This document shows, piece after piece, positions 52,125-61,252 of a stretch of 64,000 bases of DNA. Numbering within the stretch: position 1 is the stretch's first letter; every line of letters begins with the position of its first letter. The notes beneath the pieces are model-generated. The model had not been told where the DNA came from, did not search any database, and saw only the letters and a program-made list of their open reading frames with translations. The DNA is from Paraburkholderia phenoliruptrix. Lineage in GTDB: Bacteria > Pseudomonadota > Gammaproteobacteria > Burkholderiales > Burkholderiaceae. The position numbers were made by a program, and so were the translations under genes. The stretch spans positions 310,001-374,000 of the forward strand of contig NZ_CADIKB010000001.1 of assembly GCF_902859825.1 (NCBI RefSeq), read 5' to 3'.

Positions 52125-52922
52125 TCATGCAATCGCCTTGACGTCGGCTTCTTTTGCACCCGTCATGATCGCAACGGCCTCCGACATGTGCACGTCTTTC
52201 GTATTGACAAGCGCGGCGCGCCGGCCGAGGCGCTGAATGTGAATGCGGTCCGCGACCTCGAACACATGGGGCATATTGTGACTGATGAGAATGACGGGCA
52301 GTCCCCGGTCGCGCACACGGCGAATCAGTTCGAGCACCATGTTGCCTTCCTTCACGCCGAGCGCGGCGGTCGGCTCGTCGAGAATCACGACATGCCGCGC
52401 GAACGCCGCGCTACGCGCGACGGCGACGCCTTGACGCTGACCGCCGGAAAGAGTTTCGACGGCCTGGCGCATCGAGCGAATGCCGATCTGCAGATCCTTC
52501 ATATGCGCAGTCGCTTCTTCGAGCATGCGGCGTTTGTCGATCATCTTGAAGATCGAGCCGCGCCAGCCGGGCTTCAGCAATTCGCGCGCGAGAAAGAGGT
52601 TTTCGGCGATGCTCATGGCCGGCGCGACCGCGAGTTCCTGATATACCGTTTCGATGCCTTGCGCGCGCGCATCGAGCGGGCTGCGGAATTTGACGGGCTT
52701 ACCGTCGAGCAGGATGTCGCCTTCGTCAGGAACGGTCGCGCCCGAAAGCGCCTTGATCAACGACGATTTGCCTGCGCCGTTGTCTCCAATCACAGCGAGA
52801 ATTTCGCCGGGCAGCACCTCGAAGTCACAGCCGTCGAGTGCAGTGACGTTGCCATAACGTTTGACGAGCCCACGCGCCTGGAGAACCGGCTGCGGGGCAG
52901 AAGCGGAAGTTGTTGTCGACAT
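52125..52922 (-). CDS. frcA: sugar ABC importer ATPase (FrcA type)
   Basis: A 265-residue single-domain ATPase. Walker A is IGDNGAGKSS, the signature is LSGGQRQGVAVARS, Walker B is VVILDEPTAALGV and the H-loop is ISHNMPH. Single-domain ATPases of this class pair with FrcBC in fructose/ribose/mannose uptake, unlike the double-domain RbsA/XylG ATPases. AGGAG lies 8 bases before the ATG. It is the third gene of the operon, 87 bases after the permease gene. Confidence 0.85.
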   Translation of the reverse strand: MSTTTSASAPQPVLQARGLVKRYGNVTALDGCDFEVLPGEILAVIGDNGAGKSSLIKALSGATVPDEGDILLDGKPVKFRSPLDARAQGIETVYQELAVAPAMSIAENLFLARELLKPGWRGSIFKMIDKRRMLEEATAHMKDLQIGIRSMRQAVETLSGGQRQGVAVARSAAFARHVVILDEPTAALGVKEGNMVLELIRRVRDRGLPVILISHNMPHVFEVADRIHIQRLGRRAALVNTKDVHMSEAVAIMTGAKEADVKAIA

Positions 52923-53009
52923 GACGGGCTCCTGTCAGCCTGAGCGGGCGCCTGGTGTCGTCCAGACACGCTCGCTCGGGCCGCATGCAAGATGGTTGCG
53001 GTCCAGTGC

Positions 53010-53996
53010 TTAACCGCGGCGATGAGAAAGTTTGTCCGCGGCCACCGCGAGAATCACCAGCATGCCGGTAATCAACACCTGGTAGACCGAAGAAACGCCG
53101 ATGAGAGTCAGGCCGTTGCGAAACACGCCGACAATCAGCGCGCCGAGCAGCGTGCCGGAGATCGAACCGCGTCCGCCGAAAAGACTGGTGCCGCCGAGCA
53201 CCACCGCGGTGATGCTGTCGAGATTCTCCGTCTGGCCTGCTTGCGGGTCGCCCACGCCGGTACGCGATACCGACAGCAGCGCTGCAATGCCGTAGATCGC
53301 GCCCGCCAGCGTGTAGACGGTCAACAGTATTTTCTGCGACGACAAACCCATCAGCCGCGCGGCCTCGGCGTTATTGCCGAGCGCATACAGGTGCCGTCCG
53401 GGGACCGTGTCGCGCAACACGAACCATGTGGCCAGATACATCAGCAAGGTGAGGACCGTGCCGTAGGTGACATCGGCGGGACCGAGCTTGAACGTGTTGC
53501 CGAAGAACATGATGGCGTCCGGCAGATTCGACACGCTTTCCGCATTCGAATAGATCTGCGTCAGCGCGAACGCAATGTTCAGCGTGCCGAGCGTGACGAT
53601 AAATGCCGGCAGCTTGATGCGCGTGATCAGCACGCCGTTCAGTACGCCGAACAATGTGCTTGCGCCGATGCCGCACAGAATCGCGACGACGGGCGGCAGG
53701 CCCAGCGTGACGGCGAACTTCGTCATGATGATGGAGCCGAACGCCATCACCATGCCGCACGAAAGATCGATGCCGCCTGTCAGCACGATCAGTGTCTGAC
53801 CGATTGCGATGACCGCGACGACCATCGTCTGCTGCAGGATCAGCGAGAGGTTCTGGAACGAGAGAAACCGGTTGCTCTGCGAAATAAAAAATGCGCAGGC
53901 CAGTACGAGCGCAACGAGCGGCCCGGCTTCGGCGAGCGAGGGCAGGCGGTCTGAAAAATGGCGCTGATGGCCTGCGGGTGCGGATGGAGTCGACAT
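53010..53996 (-). CDS. frcC: sugar ABC importer permease (FrcC type)
   Basis: A 328-residue permease of the BPD_transp_2 type used by pentose and fructose importers. About eight to ten hydrophobic helices are visible; family blocks are TLIVLTGGIDLSCGMVMAFG, PAFIVTLGTLNIAFALT, and VVLGGTSLFGGRGSISGTLLGAL. GAGGAC lies about 9 bases before the ATG. It follows the binding protein gene by 87 bases, separated by a GC-rich hairpin. Confidence 0.88.
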   Translation of the reverse strand: MSTPSAPAGHQRHFSDRLPSLAEAGPLVALVLACAFFISQSNRFLSFQNLSLILQQTMVVAVIAIGQTLIVLTGGIDLSCGMVMAFGSIIMTKFAVTLGLPPVVAILCGIGASTLFGVLNGVLITRIKLPAFIVTLGTLNIAFALTQIYSNAESVSNLPDAIMFFGNTFKLGPADVTYGTVLTLLMYLATWFVLRDTVPGRHLYALGNNAEAARLMGLSSQKILLTVYTLAGAIYGIAALLSVSRTGVGDPQAGQTENLDSITAVVLGGTSLFGGRGSISGTLLGALIVGVFRNGLTLIGVSSVYQVLITGMLVILAVAADKLSHRRG

Positions 53997-54048
53997 GATG
54001 GATGTCCTCGAGACAGGAGCGTAGCCGTTGCCACGCGGCGAAACATAC

Positions 54049-54071
54049 GGCGGCCCGGCACGCGGGCCGCC
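54049..54071 (-). repeat. intercistronic hairpin between binding protein and permease genes
   Basis: A perfect 9-bp stem (GGCGGCCCG / CGGGCCGCC) with a 5-base loop begins 12 bases beyond the binding protein stop. It has no T-run. Such hairpins often protect the upstream message, giving more binding protein than permease. Confidence 0.6.
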
Positions 54072-54083
54072 ATACAATGCGCG

Positions 54084-55088
54084 TTACTTGTTGCCCCAGC
54101 AGTTGTCGAGGCCGAATTTGGTGTCCTTGCTGTCGATGCCGGACATCGGTTTGTCCGTGATCAGCGTCACGCCCGTGTCCTGGTAGCCCGACACCTTCTT
54201 GCCGGTCTTCGCGTAATCGACGCCGGCCGTCACGCCGAGCGACGCCATTTTCAACGGATACTGCTGTGAGGTTGCCGCAATCGCACCGGCCTTCACATTG
54301 CGCACGCCTTCACAGCCGCCGTCGATCGAGACGATCATCACGCTCTTGTCCTTGCCCGCTGCTTTCAGCGCGCGGTACGCGCCCGCAGCCGCCGGTTCGT
54401 TGATCGTGTAGACGACGTTGATGTCCGACGCTTTCTGCAGACAGTTCTCCATCGCCGTCTGCCCCTTTGCCTGATCCCCGCGCGTGTCCTGGCTGCAGAC
54501 GATGGACGGGTCGCCTTCTTTCACGCCGAAGCCTTCGAGAAAGCCGTTATGGCGCAGCACGCCGACCGATACGCCAGGCGCAAGGTCGAGCGTTGCGATC
54601 TTTGCAGGCTTGCCGTTCAGCGCGGCCTTCGCGTATTTGCCGATCAGCACGCCGGCTTTGAAGTTGTCGGTGGCGAAGAGGGCGTCGGTGGCGTCTTGCG
54701 GATCCGTCGGCGTGTCGAGCGCGACGACCATCACGCCGGCAGCGCGCGCTTTCTTGATGCTCGGCACGATTGCCTTCGTGTCGCTCGGCGTGATCAGAAT
54801 CGCTTTGGCGCCCGCCGTCATCATGTTTTCGATCGCAGTGACCTGGCTCGCGTTATCGCCGTCGAACCGGCCCGCAGCGGTCATCAGTTTCGCGCCGTCT
54901 TTCGACGCGGCGGCTTCGGCGCCTTGCTTCATCTTCACGAAGAACGGGTTAGTGTCGGTCTTCGTGATGAGGCCGACGACCGGCTGGTCGGCTGCCTGGC
55001 TCGCGCTCGCGCACCAGAGCGCCGAGGCCGCGACGCACAGCGAGACAATCTTCCTGGTGGCAGGAACCCTGCGGGAATTCAGATTCAT
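54084..55088 (-). CDS. frcB: sugar ABC periplasmic binding protein (FrcB type)
   Basis: A 334-residue periplasmic binding protein of the ribose/fructose class (peripla_BP_4). The signal peptide ends near ASQAAD (about residue 33). The mature protein starts PVVGLITKTDTNPFFVKM, and contains IEQ-type blocks such as ALDTPTDPQDATDALFATDN and MIVSIDGGCEGV. A strong GGAGGAG site precedes the ATG. It is the first gene of the operon frcB-frcC-frcA-ROK. The fructose assignment comes from similarity to FrcB in pattern and gene order and could be another sugar. Confidence 0.85.
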   Translation of the reverse strand: MNLNSRRVPATRKIVSLCVAASALWCASASQAADQPVVGLITKTDTNPFFVKMKQGAEAAASKDGAKLMTAAGRFDGDNASQVTAIENMMTAGAKAILITPSDTKAIVPSIKKARAAGVMVVALDTPTDPQDATDALFATDNFKAGVLIGKYAKAALNGKPAKIATLDLAPGVSVGVLRHNGFLEGFGVKEGDPSIVCSQDTRGDQAKGQTAMENCLQKASDINVVYTINEPAAAGAYRALKAAGKDKSVMIVSIDGGCEGVRNVKAGAIAATSQQYPLKMASLGVTAGVDYAKTGKKVSGYQDTGVTLITDKPMSGIDSKDTKFGLDNCWGNK

Positions 55089-55216
55089 GGGACGCTCCTC
55101 CGATTATTGGCAATGACGTTTTTGAACTGCTGGGCGGTGGCACACGCGAACGCTGCGCGGGCGCAACCTGGATCGCGGCCGATTCGGACAGATAACGCAA
55201 GACCGAAAGACGCCGC

Positions 55217-55266
55217 CTAAATCACTTTGGTTGATTTAGTACAGCAGGCGCGGCGCAGCTCGTCAA
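55217..55266 (-). promoter_or_regulatory. promoter with overlapping operator for the frc-like operon
   Basis: On the minus strand TTGACG (55266-55261), a 17-base spacer and TGTACT (55243-55238) form a good sigma70 promoter. Immediately after it lies CTAAATCA-CTTTGGT-TGATTTAG (55217-55239), a perfect 8-bp inverted repeat with a 7-base centre, overlapping the -10 box by two bases. The layout is that of a repressor-blocked promoter, most likely for the ROK protein. Confidence 0.65.
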
Positions 55267-55486
55267 GGAAACTCGTCGGCGAGCGTGTGAGTGCAGCGAA
55301 CCATGCGCAAGTGCGCAAAGCCTTATGGAGCAGGGCTGTCAGCCGCTAGTGCGATGCAGCGCGCGGCGCCGCGGATTGGGGAAAGTCCTGGCTGAGGTGA
55401 AAGTCGCGTGAAAGGCAAGCGGCATACGTTGGCCCGCCGGATCACACTTTCTGGCCGTCTTTGAAAGCGGGCAGTGCGCCCGAGTC
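55267..55486. other. remaining spacer between frc promoter and LacI gene
   Basis: About 220 bases without a recognisable gene, upstream of the frc promoter and just past the LacI-type gene stop. I saw no terminator with a T-run and no small gene. Confidence 0.4.
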
Positions 55487-56518
55487 TCAGCGTGAACGCG
55501 GCAGGTCAGTCGACGCTCGCACCACCAGTTTTGGGGCCGACGAAATGCGCATCGGCACTTTGGTCTTGCCGCGCCGCGCGTGTCCATACGACGACTCGAC
55601 CAGTTCGCGCAGCAGCGACACCGCGAGCCCGGCCGCTTCGACGGTCGGCACGGCGACGGTGGTCAATGCGGGCCGCGAATCGCGCGCGAGCTGAATATCG
55701 GTGATGCCGATCACGGAGAGATCTGTCGGGACCGAGAGGCCCAGGTCCGCGGCCGCATGCATCGCGCCGAGAGCGGGCAGGTCGTTGGTCGCGAAGATGG
55801 CGGTGAGTTGCGGATCGGCTTCGAGCAACGCGCGCGCCGCGGTATAGCCGCCGTGGATCGTATCCGCTGCATGTTTGACGCGGTTTTTTCGCACGCCGGC
55901 CGCGCGCAGCGCGTCGACGAAACCCTCGTAACGTGTGGCATGGATGCCCGACACCTTGCTGCCGACAATCGCCCCAATCCGCCGATGTCCCAGTTCGAGC
56001 AGATGCTTGCCTGCCAACTCGCCGGCAAGACGAAAATCCACGGCGACACAGGGCAGTCCCGGCGGCTCGTTGGGCCGCTCCCACATGCACAAAACTACCG
56101 GCGTGCCGCGTGATTCGGTGACGTGAAGGTCGGCGAAGTGCAGGTTGGCGTTCGTCACGAGCACGCCTTCCGACAGCGTGCCGGCAATCTGATCCAGGTA
56201 CGCGCGGCCGGTCGCGGGATCATCGTTAGTATTGCAGATGATCACGAAGTTGCCGCTCGCGCGCGCCGCGCGTTCGACGGCGAGCGCGAACTCCGGATAG
56301 AACGGATTGGCGATGCTCGATACCATCAGGGCGAGCGTGGGCGCGCGGCCTTCGGCCAGCGCGCGGGCCGCAAGATGCGGCCGGTAGCCGAGGGCATCCA
56401 CGGCTTCCAGCACGCGCTGGCGCGTCGTCTCTCCCACGCGGCCGCGATTGCGCAGCACGTTGGATACGGTGGCGGGCGTGACGCCGGCATGGCGCGCGAC
56501 TTCGCTAAGTGTGGGCAT
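55487..56518 (-). CDS. LacI-family repressor
   Basis: A 343-residue LacI/GalR regulator. The N-terminal DNA-binding helix is TLSEVARHAGVTPATVSNVL and the hinge is GYRPHLAARALAEG. The ligand domain follows with MVSSIANPFYPEFALAVERA and AIFATNDLPALGAMHAA. It is divergent from the lactose-type ABC/beta-galactosidase operon, across a 190-base spacer that holds a 16-bp palindrome with the central CG typical of LacI-family operators. It should repress that operon in the absence of a galactoside. Confidence 0.9.
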   Translation of the reverse strand: MPTLSEVARHAGVTPATVSNVLRNRGRVGETTRQRVLEAVDALGYRPHLAARALAEGRAPTLALMVSSIANPFYPEFALAVERAARASGNFVIICNTNDDPATGRAYLDQIAGTLSEGVLVTNANLHFADLHVTESRGTPVVLCMWERPNEPPGLPCVAVDFRLAGELAGKHLLELGHRRIGAIVGSKVSGIHATRYEGFVDALRAAGVRKNRVKHAADTIHGGYTAARALLEADPQLTAIFATNDLPALGAMHAAADLGLSVPTDLSVIGITDIQLARDSRPALTTVAVPTVEAAGLAVSLLRELVESSYGHARRGKTKVPMRISSAPKLVVRASTDLPRSR

Positions 56519-56621
56519 GTCTCTTCATTATTTGGGATGGTTACCCGGCATTTGCATCAAAGCACAAGGCGCGGCACCATCTGTCGCACAGACAAAACGA
56601 CATGGAGACAGGCAGGGACCG

Positions 56622-56637
56622 ACGATCGCATGCGATC
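56622..56637. promoter_or_regulatory. 16-bp perfect palindrome
   Basis: CGATCGCATGCGATCG is a complete palindrome, 34 bases centre-to-centre from the LacI-type operator. It may be a second regulator site, for example for a global factor, or chance in GC-rich DNA. Confidence 0.4.
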
Positions 56638-56655
56638 GATTTTTTCGGTCACGCT

Positions 56656-56694
56656 GATTAAGCGCTTAATCTCCATCGTCGAGCCGATTAAATC
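56656..56694. promoter_or_regulatory. LacI-type operator and adjacent half site
   Basis: GATTAAGCGCTTAATC (56656-56671) is a perfect 16-bp palindrome with central CG, the usual form for LacI-family operators. GATTAAATC (56686-56694), which repeats the GATTAA arm, lies 15 bases further on, immediately before the ribosome site of the ATPase gene. Confidence 0.7.
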
Positions 56695-56708
56695 ACGGAG
56701 TCGATGCA

Positions 56709-57860
56709 ATGGCGAGCATTTCGTTAAGAGGCGTGCAGAAAGCGTATGGCGACGGCGCGCCGGTGATTCGCGACGTCGATCTGGACATCGGCGAAAACGA
56801 ATTCTGCGTTTTTCTCGGACCCTCCGGCTGCGGCAAGTCCACATTGCTGCGCATGATTGCCGGACTCGAGGATGTGACCGACGGCGACCTATCCATCGGC
56901 GGCAAGATCATGAACGACGTGCCGGCGGCACAGCGCGGCGTGGCGATGGTGTTTCAGAGCTACGCGCTCTTTCCGCACATGACCGTGTTCGAGAACATGG
57001 CATTCGGACTGAAGCTCGCCAAAACGTCGAAGGAAGAAATCGAGCGCAAGGTGCAGGAAGCCGCGCGCATTTTGCAACTGGAAGCGCTGCTCGAACGCAA
57101 ACCGAAAGCCTTGTCCGGCGGTCAGCGTCAACGCGTTGCAATCGGCCGCGCAATCGTGCGCGAACCCGGCGTGTTTCTGTTCGACGAACCGCTCTCCAAT
57201 CTCGACGCCACACTGCGCGGGCAGACTCGCATTGAAATCGCGCGTCTGCATAAGCAGTTTGCGAAGGCGAGCGTGGTGTATGTCACGCACGATCAGATCG
57301 AGGCCATGACGCTCGCGGACAAGATCGTGTTGCTGCACGCGGGCAAAGATACCGAGCGTTACGGCAGCATCGCGCAGATCGGCGCGCCGCTCGAGTTGTA
57401 CCACCGTCCGAAGAGCCGCTTTGTGGCCGGCTTTATCGGTTCGCCGCGTATGAACTTTTTGCCGGGACGCGTTGCTTCGGTCGACCCGCAAGGCGTGATC
57501 GTCACCCTTGATGCCACGCAGGAAAACGTGCGTGTGCCGGTGGACGGCGCCGCGCTCGAGGTGGCTCAAGCCGTCACGCTGGGCGTGCGGCCCGAGCACC
57601 TCGAATTCGTTCAGACCTCGGCTTCTCACGATGACGCAGTGCTCACACGTACCGTCTCGCTTGTCGAACAGCTCGGCGAACACAGCTATGTGCATCTCGA
57701 TCAGCCCGGCGGCGCCGCGCTGATCGCGAAAGCGCCGGGCAATACGCACCTCGCGCCGGGGGACCGCGCGCACCTGCGCGTGCCCCGCCACGCCACGCAT
57801 TTGTTTACCGAAGACGGCTTTGCCGCCGCTTCGCTCGAATCCGTCGAACACTACGCCTAA
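56709..57860 (+). CDS. carbohydrate ABC importer ATPase (MalK/UgpC/LacK type)
   Basis: A 383-residue ATPase. Walker A is GPSGCGKST, the signature is [14 protein letters not shown], Walker B is [12 protein letters not shown] and the H-loop is [12 protein letters not shown]. The last ~140 residues form the TOBE/MDR-type regulatory domain ([24 protein letters not shown]). Canonical MalK starts its core with VxLxxVxKxYG, which matches [13 protein letters not shown] here. CGGAG lies about 9 bases before the ATG. It is the first gene of the LacI-controlled operon and powers the permeases encoded 4.5 kb downstream. Confidence 0.9.
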   Translation: MASISLRGVQKAYGDGAPVIRDVDLDIGENEFCVFLGPSGCGKSTLLRMIAGLEDVTDGDLSIGGKIMNDVPAAQRGVAMVFQSYALFPHMTVFENMAFGLKLAKTSKEEIERKVQEAARILQLEALLERKPKALSGGQRQRVAIGRAIVREPGVFLFDEPLSNLDATLRGQTRIEIARLHKQFAKASVVYVTHDQIEAMTLADKIVLLHAGKDTERYGSIAQIGAPLELYHRPKSRFVAGFIGSPRMNFLPGRVASVDPQGVIVTLDATQENVRVPVDGAALEVAQAVTLGVRPEHLEFVQTSASHDDAVLTRTVSLVEQLGEHSYVHLDQPGGAALIAKAPGNTHLAPGDRAHLRVPRHATHLFTEDGFAAASLESVEHYA

Positions 57861-57871
57861 AGGACATTCGG

Positions 57872-59857
57872 ATGCGCCTTGGAGTCTGCTATTACCCGGA
57901 ACACTGGCCAGAGTCGATGTGGGAAGACGACGCGCGCCGGATGAAAGCACTCGGCATCGAGCAGGTGCGCATTGCCGAGTTCGCGTGGAGCCGCATCGAA
58001 CCGACGCCCGGCGAATACGATTGGGCGTGGCTCGATCGCGCGATCGACGTGCTCGGCGCAGCCGGTTTGAAGGTCGTGATGTGCACGCCGACCGCGACGC
58101 CGCCCAAGTGGCTGATCGACCGTCATCCGGACATCTTGCCGATCGGCGCCGATGGCCGCCCGCGCGCGTTCGGTTCGCGACGCCATTATGATTTTTCGTC
58201 GCCGTCGTACTTCGCGGCTTCGCAGAAGATCTGCACGGCGATTGCAGAGCGTTACGGCAAGCACCCGGCCGTGGCTTACTGGCAGACCGATAATGAGTTC
58301 GGTTGCCATCACACGGTGGTCAGCTATTCACCGGCAGCGGTGGGGCGTTTTCGCGAGTGGCTGAAGGCGCGCTATAAAACGGTCGACGCATTGAACCGTG
58401 CGTGGGGTACCGTTTTCTGGAGCATGGAGTACCGCGGCTTCGACGAAATCGACGCGCCGGTTGCTACGGTTACCGAAGCGCATCCTTCGCACCGGCTCGA
58501 CTACCGGCGTTTTGCGTCGGACGAAGTGGCGCGCTATAACCGCATGCAGGTCGAGATCATCCGCGCTCATTCGCCGGGACGCCCGGTCGCGCACAACTTC
58601 ATGCAGCTTTTCACCGAGTTCGATCACTACAAGGTGGCGGCCGATCTCGACGTCGCTGCCTGGGACAGCTATCCGCTCGGCGCACTGGAAGAGCAATGGT
58701 TCGCGCCCGAAGTGAAGGCGCGCTGGCTACGCAGCGGTCACCCCGACTTTGCGTCGTTCAATCACGACGTGTATCGCGGCATGTCGAAGCTGCCGTTCTG
58801 GGTCATGGAGCAGCAGCCGGGCCCGGTGAACTGGGCCATGTGGAATCCCGCGCCGCTGCCGGGCATGGTGCGTTTGTGGAGCTGGGAGGCGTTCGCGCAC
58901 GGCGCGGGCTGTGTGTCGTATTTCCGCTGGCGTCAGGCGCCGTTCGCGCAGGAGCAGATGCATGCGGGTCTGAATACGCCCGATAATCGCCTCGACGTGG
59001 GGGGGAGCGAAGCGTCGCAAGTGGCCGAAGAAATCGGTACCGTGCTCGCGGCAAACGCCGATGCGGACGCGGTCATCCGTTCGAAGGTTGCGCTCGTCTA
59101 CGACTACGAAGCGAAGTGGCTGTTCGAGATTCATCCGCAGGGCGCGGATTTTCATTACCCGCGCTTTGCCTTCGAGTACTACTCGGCGCTGCGCGCGCTA
59201 GGCCTCGATGTCGATGTCGTGCCGGTCGACGCGCCGCTCGACGGCTACAGCCTGATCGTCGTGCCGCCGCTGCCGGTTGTGCCGACGGAGCTTGCAGCGC
59301 GTCTTGCACGCTCGGGCGCGCAGGTCGTCGTCGGTCCACGCAGCGGTTCGAAGACGCCGGACTTGCAGATTCCGGCGAACCTTCCGCCGGGCGCGCTCGC
59401 CGATGTGTTACCGCTGCGCGTATGGCGCGTCGAATCGATGCGGCCTAACGTGACCGAAGCCGTGCATCTTGCCGGTGTGCAGGACTCGGGCTCGGGGCAT
59501 GGCGTCGCACGGCACTGGCGCGATTTCGTCGAAAGTCACGACGCGAATCCGCTCGACGTGCTCGCGCGTTTCGCCGACGGGCACCCGGCGTATGTGCGAA
59601 GCGGTGCGTTTCACTACTTCGCGAGCCTCTTCGACGATGCATTGACGGTGCGGCTCTTTGCGCAAATCGCGCAGCAGGCGGGCATCGAGACGATAGCGCT
59701 TGGCGATAGCGTGCGTATCAGCCGGCGCGGTGCGCTGAGCTACGTGTTCAACTACGGCGAGTCCACCCACACCATTGCCGGCGTAGCAGACGACGCGTTC
59801 GTGATTGGCTCGCGTGAGGTGGAACCGCAGGGCGTGGCAGTGTATCGATCGAAATGA
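57872..59857 (+). CDS. GH42 beta-galactosidase
   Basis: A 661-residue glycoside hydrolase family 42 enzyme, complete. The barrel domain begins [16 protein letters not shown]. The acid/base E142 ([11 protein letters not shown]) and the nucleophile E313 (FWVMEQQPG) are both present. A trimerisation domain and a small C-terminal beta domain follow (ending near VEPQGVAVY). It has no signal peptide, so it acts in the cytoplasm on imported galactosides. It starts 12 bases after the ATPase gene. GH42 enzymes often prefer galacto-oligosaccharides from plant cell walls over lactose, which fits a plant-associated host. Confidence 0.92.
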   Translation: MRLGVCYYPEHWPESMWEDDARRMKALGIEQVRIAEFAWSRIEPTPGEYDWAWLDRAIDVLGAAGLKVVMCTPTATPPKWLIDRHPDILPIGADGRPRAFGSRRHYDFSSPSYFAASQKICTAIAERYGKHPAVAYWQTDNEFGCHHTVVSYSPAAVGRFREWLKARYKTVDALNRAWGTVFWSMEYRGFDEIDAPVATVTEAHPSHRLDYRRFASDEVARYNRMQVEIIRAHSPGRPVAHNFMQLFTEFDHYKVAADLDVAAWDSYPLGALEEQWFAPEVKARWLRSGHPDFASFNHDVYRGMSKLPFWVMEQQPGPVNWAMWNPAPLPGMVRLWSWEAFAHGAGCVSYFRWRQAPFAQEQMHAGLNTPDNRLDVGGSEASQVAEEIGTVLAANADADAVIRSKVALVYDYEAKWLFEIHPQGADFHYPRFAFEYYSALRALGLDVDVVPVDAPLDGYSLIVVPPLPVVPTELAARLARSGAQVVVGPRSGSKTPDLQIPANLPPGALADVLPLRVWRVESMRPNVTEAVHLAGVQDSGSGHGVARHWRDFVESHDANPLDVLARFADGHPAYVRSGAFHYFASLFDDALTVRLFAQIAQQAGIETIALGDSVRISRRGALSYVFNYGESTHTIAGVADDAFVIGSREVEPQGVAVYRSK

Positions 59858-59946
59858 CCAGCGCGGGTAGCACGGCGGTTGGCAAGCCGGAATTCCATGC
59901 AGTAACGACAACGACGCAAAATCAAGGAATAAAGGAGACAGGTAGC

Positions 59947-61200
59947 ATGAAAATGAAACCACGCAAGGTTCTGCTGACACTCGCGCTCGCTGCGGCTGCG
60001 CTTGGAACGTCCGCCGTGAGCACTGCGCAGGCCGGCACGTTGACCGCCAACATTGCGTTCAAGGGTGCAAGCCAGCGCGCGGTCTGGCAGTCGGTCGTGG
60101 ACGACTTCAAGAAGGCGCATCCCGGCATCGACGTGAAGGTGTCGTTTATCGACGAAGAAGCGTACAAAGTGCAATTGCCCGGCTGGCTCTCGACGGTCGC
60201 TCCGGATATCGTCAACTGGCATGACGGCGAGCGCATGGCCTATTACGCGCAGCGCGGCCTCTTCGAAGACCTGAGCGGGGACTGGGCGAAGAACGGCTGG
60301 AACGACATGTATGCGTCGACGAAGGAAGCGTCCTCGTATAAGGGCAAGCAATATGCCGCGCCCACCGTGTACTACTCGTGGGGTATGTTCTATCGCAAGG
60401 ATCTGTTCCAGAAAGTCGGCATTTCAGGCGAACCGACAACGTGGGACCAATTTCTCGACGACTGCAAGAAGCTGAAGGCCGCCGGCATTGCGCCGATTGC
60501 CGTGGCCGGCCGCGATGCATGGACGCTCGCCGGCTGGTTCGACTACCTCGACTTGCGTCTGAACGGCAATGCATTCCACCAGAAGCTGATGGCGGGCGAG
60601 ATTGCGTATACCGATCCGCGCGTGAAGAAGGTTTATACGACGTGGAAGCAACTGATCGACGCAGGTTATTTCATCGACAATTCGCTCTCCTACGATCTTG
60701 ATGCAGTGCAGCCGTTCCTGTTCCAGGGCAAGGCCGCCATGATGCTGATGGGCACGTTCATTACCGGAGGCTTTCCGGCAAACGTGAAGCCTGAAATGGG
60801 CTACTTCCAGTTCCCCATTATCGACGCGAATGTGCCGACTGCCGAAGACGGGCCGGTCGAATCGCTGCATATCCCGTCGAAAGCAAAAAACAAGGCGGAC
60901 GCTCATACGTTCCTCGCGTTCGTCGAGACGCCGGAGATCGGTGCGAAGCTGGCCACGGGGCTTGGCTCGCTGTCGGCGAACAGCAAGTCGCCGGAGCCGG
61001 AAGATCCCATTTCGAAGATCGGCTTCCAGATTCTCGCGAATACGAAGGGCGGCATTGCGCAGTTCTACGATCGCGACATGACGAAGGAAATGGCCGATGA
61101 AGGCATGAAGGGGATGCAGCAGTTCATCTCCGATCCGTCGAAACTGGACAGCGTGCTCGCGCAGCTTGAGCAGACGCGCAAGCGGATCTATAAGAAGTAA
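59947..61200 (+). CDS. carbohydrate ABC substrate-binding protein
   Basis: A 417-residue extracellular solute-binding protein of the family-1 (MalE/LacE) type. The signal peptide ends near AQAGT (about residue 28). The mature domain starts TLTANIAFKGASQRAVWQSV and includes LSTVAPDIVNWHDGERMAYY and ALMM-type block GKAAMMLMGTF. The ATG at 59947 has AAGGAG about 11 bases upstream; a longer in-frame start overlaps the galactosidase and is rejected. It captures the galactoside for the two downstream permeases. Confidence 0.9.
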   Translation: MKMKPRKVLLTLALAAAALGTSAVSTAQAGTLTANIAFKGASQRAVWQSVVDDFKKAHPGIDVKVSFIDEEAYKVQLPGWLSTVAPDIVNWHDGERMAYYAQRGLFEDLSGDWAKNGWNDMYASTKEASSYKGKQYAAPTVYYSWGMFYRKDLFQKVGISGEPTTWDQFLDDCKKLKAAGIAPIAVAGRDAWTLAGWFDYLDLRLNGNAFHQKLMAGEIAYTDPRVKKVYTTWKQLIDAGYFIDNSLSYDLDAVQPFLFQGKAAMMLMGTFITGGFPANVKPEMGYFQFPIIDANVPTAEDGPVESLHIPSKAKNKADAHTFLAFVETPEIGAKLATGLGSLSANSKSPEPEDPISKIGFQILANTKGGIAQFYDRDMTKEMADEGMKGMQQFISDPSKLDSVLAQLEQTRKRIYKK

Positions 61201-61252
61201 GGAAGGGGACGGTCGCGAGGCCGTCTACTGTTGTTTCCGCTGGAGGATTATC

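Noticed and set aside
50991..52943. Open frame of 650 codons antisense to the ROK and ABC ATPase genes
   Set aside because: It runs across two real genes and their spacer and has no family motif or ribosome site.
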